Assembly (NCBI GenBank): GCA_030045175.1
Contig: JASIBM010000311.1
Coordinates: 1-9,941 of the forward strand
DNA length: 9,941 bases
Direction of reading: 5' to 3'
Origin: Streptosporangiaceae bacterium
Lineage (GTDB): Bacteria; Actinomycetota; Actinomycetes; Streptosporangiales; Streptosporangiaceae
Both the position numbers and the translations under genes were made by a program. The notes beneath the pieces are model-generated. The model did no database searches. It was not told the DNA's origin and saw nothing but the letters and a program-made list of their open reading frames with translations. Of the stretch, positions 8,386-9,941 are shown piece after piece (the first letter of the stretch is position 1; the number at the start of each line of letters is the position of its first letter).

Positions 8386-8411
8386 TGTACTCCGCTCACC
8401 TGTACTCCGCT
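8386..8411 (-). repeat. 15-bp-period direct repeat in the atpB ribosome-site region
   Basis: AGCGGAGTACA occurs twice on the minus strand (8386-8396 and 8401-8411) separated by 4 bases, immediately upstream of the real atpB ribosome site GGGAG (8380-8384). Each copy contains a GGAG that imitates a ribosome site. It abuts the edge of the larger repeat array. No function is known. Confidence 0.7.
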
Positions 8412-8691
8412 TCCCGCTCGCCTCCAGGTGCCCTTTGAGGCACCGTCAGGGCTTGTCGCTCGTTCCTCGCTCCAGCGCCCAGGCGGCGCCGGCACCCTGC
8501 GGCTCGCTCGCGCGGCGGCTTCCCGCTTGCCTCCGGGCGCCTTTGAAGGCGCCGCCTTCCCTCGTCGCAAACTTCGCTCCTCAGTCCAGCGCGGCGCCGG
8601 CGCCCTGCGGCTCGCTCGCGCCCGGCTCGCCTGCGGCTCGCTCGCACAGCGGCATCCCGCGCGCCTCCGGGCGCGCCCTTATAGCACCCGG
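8410..8691 (-). repeat. Imperfect tandem repeat with hairpins (about 109-bp unit) filling the atpB leader
   Basis: The 330 bases between atpZ and atpB hold no gene. On the plus strand the module opens with cttcccgcttgcctccgggc at 8519, has a close copy at 8410 and a third, shorter one at 8653. The first two continue in parallel to ggcgccggcRccctgcgg and ctcgctcgcg (ending near 8515 and 8620), a period of 108-109 bp. Each module has a hairpin at the same place: GGTGCC-N6-GGCACC (8427-8444), GGCGCC-N6-GGCGCC (8536-8553) and CCGGGCGC-N9-GCACCCGG (8667-8691, one G-U in RNA). The arms change together (T-A versus C-G), so the pairing is kept. The minus-strand reading frame across this region is low-complexity and not credible as a protein. 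Confidence 0.75.
8678..8686 (-). promoter_or_regulatory. Candidate extended -10 for an internal promoter upstream of atpB
   Basis: TGC-TATAAG on the minus strand matches an extended -10 (TGn plus five of six TATAAT positions) and begins 18 bases after the atpZ stop. No good -35 is present at 17-18 bases (TGATCG is poor), which extended -10 promoters tolerate. It lies in the loop and one arm of the third hairpin of the repeat array. If active, it would start a message of about 300 leader bases followed by atpB-C without atpI and atpZ. Sequence match is seen; activity is inference. Confidence 0.35.
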
Positions 8692-8703
8692 CGCCCGCAC
8701 CGA

Positions 8704-9051
8704 TCAGGGCCTGCCTGACCTGGTCACCCTGAAGATGATCAACGCGACCGATAGCGCCAGGCCGACGATCATGCCGACGGGAAAGAGCAGGGGCAAGCCC
8801 GTCCAGCGTCCGACCAGCCAGCCGATCCCGCCGTACAGCACCATGCCGCCGATCAGGTAGCTCAGGTACGTATAGCCCGTGGACGGCGGGGGCGACGCGG
8901 GCCCGTCCTGCCCAGCCGGCGCGTCGCGCTGGCGCACCCAGCGCGACCACGCAGGCAAGTCCTCGTGGCCCTGGTGGCCCGGCCTGTCCCGTTGCCGCTC
9001 GGGTTCGCTTCCGGCTGCGCCAGGCTTCCCCGCCCCAGCCGACCCGGTCAT
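8704..9051 (-). CDS. AtpZ/AtpI-family small membrane protein (putative ATP synthase accessory)
   Basis: The 115-aa protein has a hydrophilic, Gly/Pro/charged N-terminus (about 1-55, probably disordered) and then two transmembrane helices: YLSYLIGGMVLYGGIGWLVG (about 62-81) and a second from LLFPVGMIVGLALSVALIIF. The pair is joined by RWTGLP, the layout of the AtpZ family (Pfam ATPase_gene1). Members are encoded at the head of atp operons and have been linked to assembly or Ca2+/Mg2+ transport with AtpI; the function here is inferred from family and position. ATG 9051 has AGG eight bases upstream. The 73-base gap to atpI is GC-rich with no clear element. Confidence 0.8.
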   Translation of the reverse strand: MTGSAGAGKPGAAGSEPERQRDRPGHQGHEDLPAWSRWVRQRDAPAGQDGPASPPPSTGYTYLSYLIGGMVLYGGIGWLVGRWTGLPLLFPVGMIVGLALSVALIIFRVTRSGRP

Positions 9052-9124
9052 GATCTCGCCCTGCCCCGTCCGCGGCTGCCGCTCCGGCCGTTCCCGCGGC
9101 CCTGTGTCGAGCGCGTTTCACGGC

Positions 9125-9529
9125 TCACCGCTGCCCGTCAGGTTCGACGTAAGGCCGCTTCAACCGCATCGACCACGTGATCTGCGCACCCGAGTAGACC
9201 AGCACGCACACGATGGCCGTGAGGCCGAACAGCCTGGGGTTGAACGCGGAGGTGTTCTGGAACTGACCCACGAGGAACAGCAGGACGAGGATCTTGACGA
9301 AGTAGGTGCCGAGCGCGGTCACCATCATGATCTGCGGGCTCACCCGCGCGGCGCGTCCCACGGCGAAGATGCTGGCGCCGAAGAAGAGCGCGACGATCCC
9401 GATCGCCACCAAGCCGCCGATCAGGCCCTTGGTGCCCCCGACGGCTAGGCAGATCGCCAGCATGATCATTGCCGCGATGGCCGTGACGACGGCCGACCGG
9501 CGGACGATCTGGGCGTAGTTCGCCAGCAT
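9125..9529 (-). CDS. atpI: ATP synthase protein I (AtpI-like accessory membrane protein)
   Basis: This is the first gene of the operon. The 134-aa protein has four predicted membrane helices at about 14-31, 33-58, 65-88 and 99-121, with a positively charged start (IVRR) and a polar tail ending RLKRPYVEPDGQR. Lys 79 lies within helix 3, as is usual in AtpI proteins. AtpI is a non-stoichiometric factor that helps c-ring assembly in some bacteria and is dispensable in others. ATG 9529 is well supported by GAGG (9539-9542) nine bases upstream. Assignment rests on topology, the position before atpZ/atpB and resemblance to the actinomycete AtpI group, since this family is poorly conserved in sequence. 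Confidence 0.85.
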   Translation of the reverse strand: MLANYAQIVRRSAVVTAIAAMIMLAICLAVGGTKGLIGGLVAIGIVALFFGASIFAVGRAARVSPQIMMVTALGTYFVKILVLLFLVGQFQNTSAFNPRLFGLTAIVCVLVYSGAQITWSMRLKRPYVEPDGQR

Positions 9530-9659
9530 TGTCGGTTTCCTCAGCAGAACTTGTCGGCTGCCTGTCAGCTAGCCGGGCGGCGGGTAAACGGCGTGGGTGT
9601 CCCGGTTACTTAACGGTCACCCGGTTGCAGCGGATATCCCCGAGCTACCAGGCGAGCGA

Positions 9660-9668
9660 AACGTATCA
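9660..9668 (-). promoter_or_regulatory. Candidate extended -10 upstream of atpI
   Basis: TGA-TACGTT on the minus strand fits TGn plus TAnnnT. The best -35 is TAGACG at an over-long 19-base spacing. Transcription would begin near 9653, leaving a leader of about 125 bases before atpI. The leader contains a weak dyad at 9555-9575 (CGGCT/AGCCG outer arms, CTG/CAG inner arms). This is the most promoter-like -10 I find in the 412-base gene-free region 9530-9941, but the evidence is modest. Confidence 0.3.
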
Positions 9669-9697
9669 CGGCTCCCGCACCAACCGTCTAGTGGGTG

Positions 9698-9717
9698 CTC
9701 GTGAAAGATATCACAAG
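9698..9717. promoter_or_regulatory. CRP/FNR-like dyad upstream of the atp operon
   Basis: CTCGTGA-N6-TCACAAG is a 20-bp near-perfect dyad. Its core CGTGA-N6-TCACA (9700-9715) matches the CRP consensus TGTGA-N6-TCACA at 9 of 10 positions. It lies about 170 bases upstream of the atpI start and about 55 bases upstream of the predicted start of transcription, not at a canonical -41.5 or -61.5 position. CRP-family control of actinobacterial energy genes is known in general; binding here is inference. Confidence 0.45.
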
Positions 9718-9739
9718 CTCTCAGGCGTTGGTCGCAGCA

Positions 9740-9777
9740 GGTCACCGATGGTGACGAAGGTAACCGATATCGCTACC
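9740..9777. promoter_or_regulatory. Pair of adjacent dyads sharing a GGTNACC word
   Basis: GTCACC-GAT-GGTGAC (9741-9755) is a perfect 15-bp dyad. Next to it GGTAAC-N7-GCTACC (9759-9777) is an imperfect dyad with CGATATCG inside. GGTNACC starts at 9740 and 9759, 19 bases apart, and again at 9615. The pattern looks like a cluster of operator sites upstream of atpI, but no regulator is identified. Confidence 0.4.
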
Positions 9778-9836
9778 ACCCGCGAAGGCGCCCACTACGC
9801 ACAGCCCGCGCCCACCCGCGAAAGCGCCCATTGCGG
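9776..9836. repeat. Direct repeat pair, 25 bp each, 36-bp spacing
   Basis: The segments at 9776-9800 and 9812-9836 share ccacccgcgaa(g/a)gcgcccaN with four differences in 25 positions. Because 36 is a multiple of 3, the minus strand repeats GAFAGG in one frame, but that frame is only 29 codons long. The pair lies between the operator-like dyads and the 18-bp tandem array and has no known role. Confidence 0.6.
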
Positions 9837-9860
9837 GGACTCCCGGGCGCGAGCGCACCA

Positions 9861-9938
9861 GGGCACATCCTCGGACGGGCACAATTCCTCAGACGGGCAC
9901 AGTTCCTCAGACGGGCACAGTTCCTCAGACGGGCACAG
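9861..9938. repeat. 18-bp tandem repeat array (minisatellite) at the right edge
   Basis: The unit gggcacagttcctcagac is present as a degenerate 16-bp copy (9861-9876), three 18-bp copies (9877-9894 with one A/G change, 9895-9912 and 9913-9930, the last two identical) and the first 8 bases of a further copy (9931-9938). The sequence then diverges (cgc) to the window end. There are no unique spacers, so it is not a CRISPR array. The minus-strand frame is open through the array (repeating SEELCP) to a TAG at 9795-9797, so a coding tail of a gene beyond the window cannot be excluded. The copy-number-variable nature is inference. Confidence 0.85.
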
Positions 9939-9941
9939 CGC

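Noticed and set aside
8396..9121. 241-codon minus-strand open frame spanning the repeat array and atpZ
   Set aside because: It overlaps atpZ in another frame, is dominated by Arg/Ala/Gly, and its open state comes from GC-rich repeats lacking stops.
9861..9941. CRISPR array
   Set aside because: The 18-bp units are directly adjacent with no unique spacers, and no cas genes are present.

Overview
The window is a chromosomal segment of a high-GC actinomycete. Nearly all of it is a complete F1Fo ATP synthase operon on the minus strand. Three things point to Actinomycetes: strong third-position GC with GTG/TTG starts, the order atpI-atpZ-atpB-E-F-H-A-G-D-C followed by a DUF2550 membrane protein, and a convergent PduO-type cobalamin adenosyltransferase. 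The delta subunit is long (272 aa) and separate from subunit b, whereas mycobacteria have a b-delta fusion. This suggests a Streptosporangiales/Streptomycetales-like lineage and not Mycobacterium; the exact order cannot be fixed from sequence reading alone.

Layout from the right edge, in the direction of operon transcription: 9530-9941 is non-coding and holds an 18-bp tandem repeat array, a 36-bp-spaced direct repeat, several dyads (one CRP/FNR-like) and a possible extended -10. Then come atpI (9125-9529) and atpZ (8704-9051), the small accessory membrane proteins. A 330-bp non-coding stretch (8374-8703) follows, filled with imperfect repeats of about 109 bp, each carrying a hairpin; it also contains a good extended -10 that could be an internal promoter. 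Next are Fo genes atpB (a), atpE (c) and atpF (b), then atpH (delta) and F1 genes atpA, atpG, atpD and atpC. Most junctions are tight: 4-base overlaps at atpF/atpH and atpD/atpC, and gaps of 4-5 bases at atpA/atpG and atpG/atpD. The exceptions flank atpE, where both gaps (59 and 80 bases) contain a clear stem-loop. The operon ends with the DUF2550 gene.

On the left, the plus-strand cobalamin adenosyltransferase gene (262-858) converges on the DUF2550 gene with only 9 bases between stop codons. Divergent from it, running off the left edge, is the N-terminus of a GMC-family flavin oxidoreductase (1-138). The 123-bp divergent gap contains an operator-like dyad.

Together the atp genes encode the whole proton-driven ATP synthase: a/b/c in the membrane, delta joining the stator to F1, alpha/beta catalysis, gamma/epsilon rotor shaft, and AtpI/AtpZ as assembly or ion-handling accessories. 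The coding part is ordinary. The parts worth a second look are non-coding: the repeat-rich atpB leader, the hairpins around atpE, and the repeat- and dyad-rich region upstream of atpI. I see no defence system, CRISPR array, prophage or insertion sequence.
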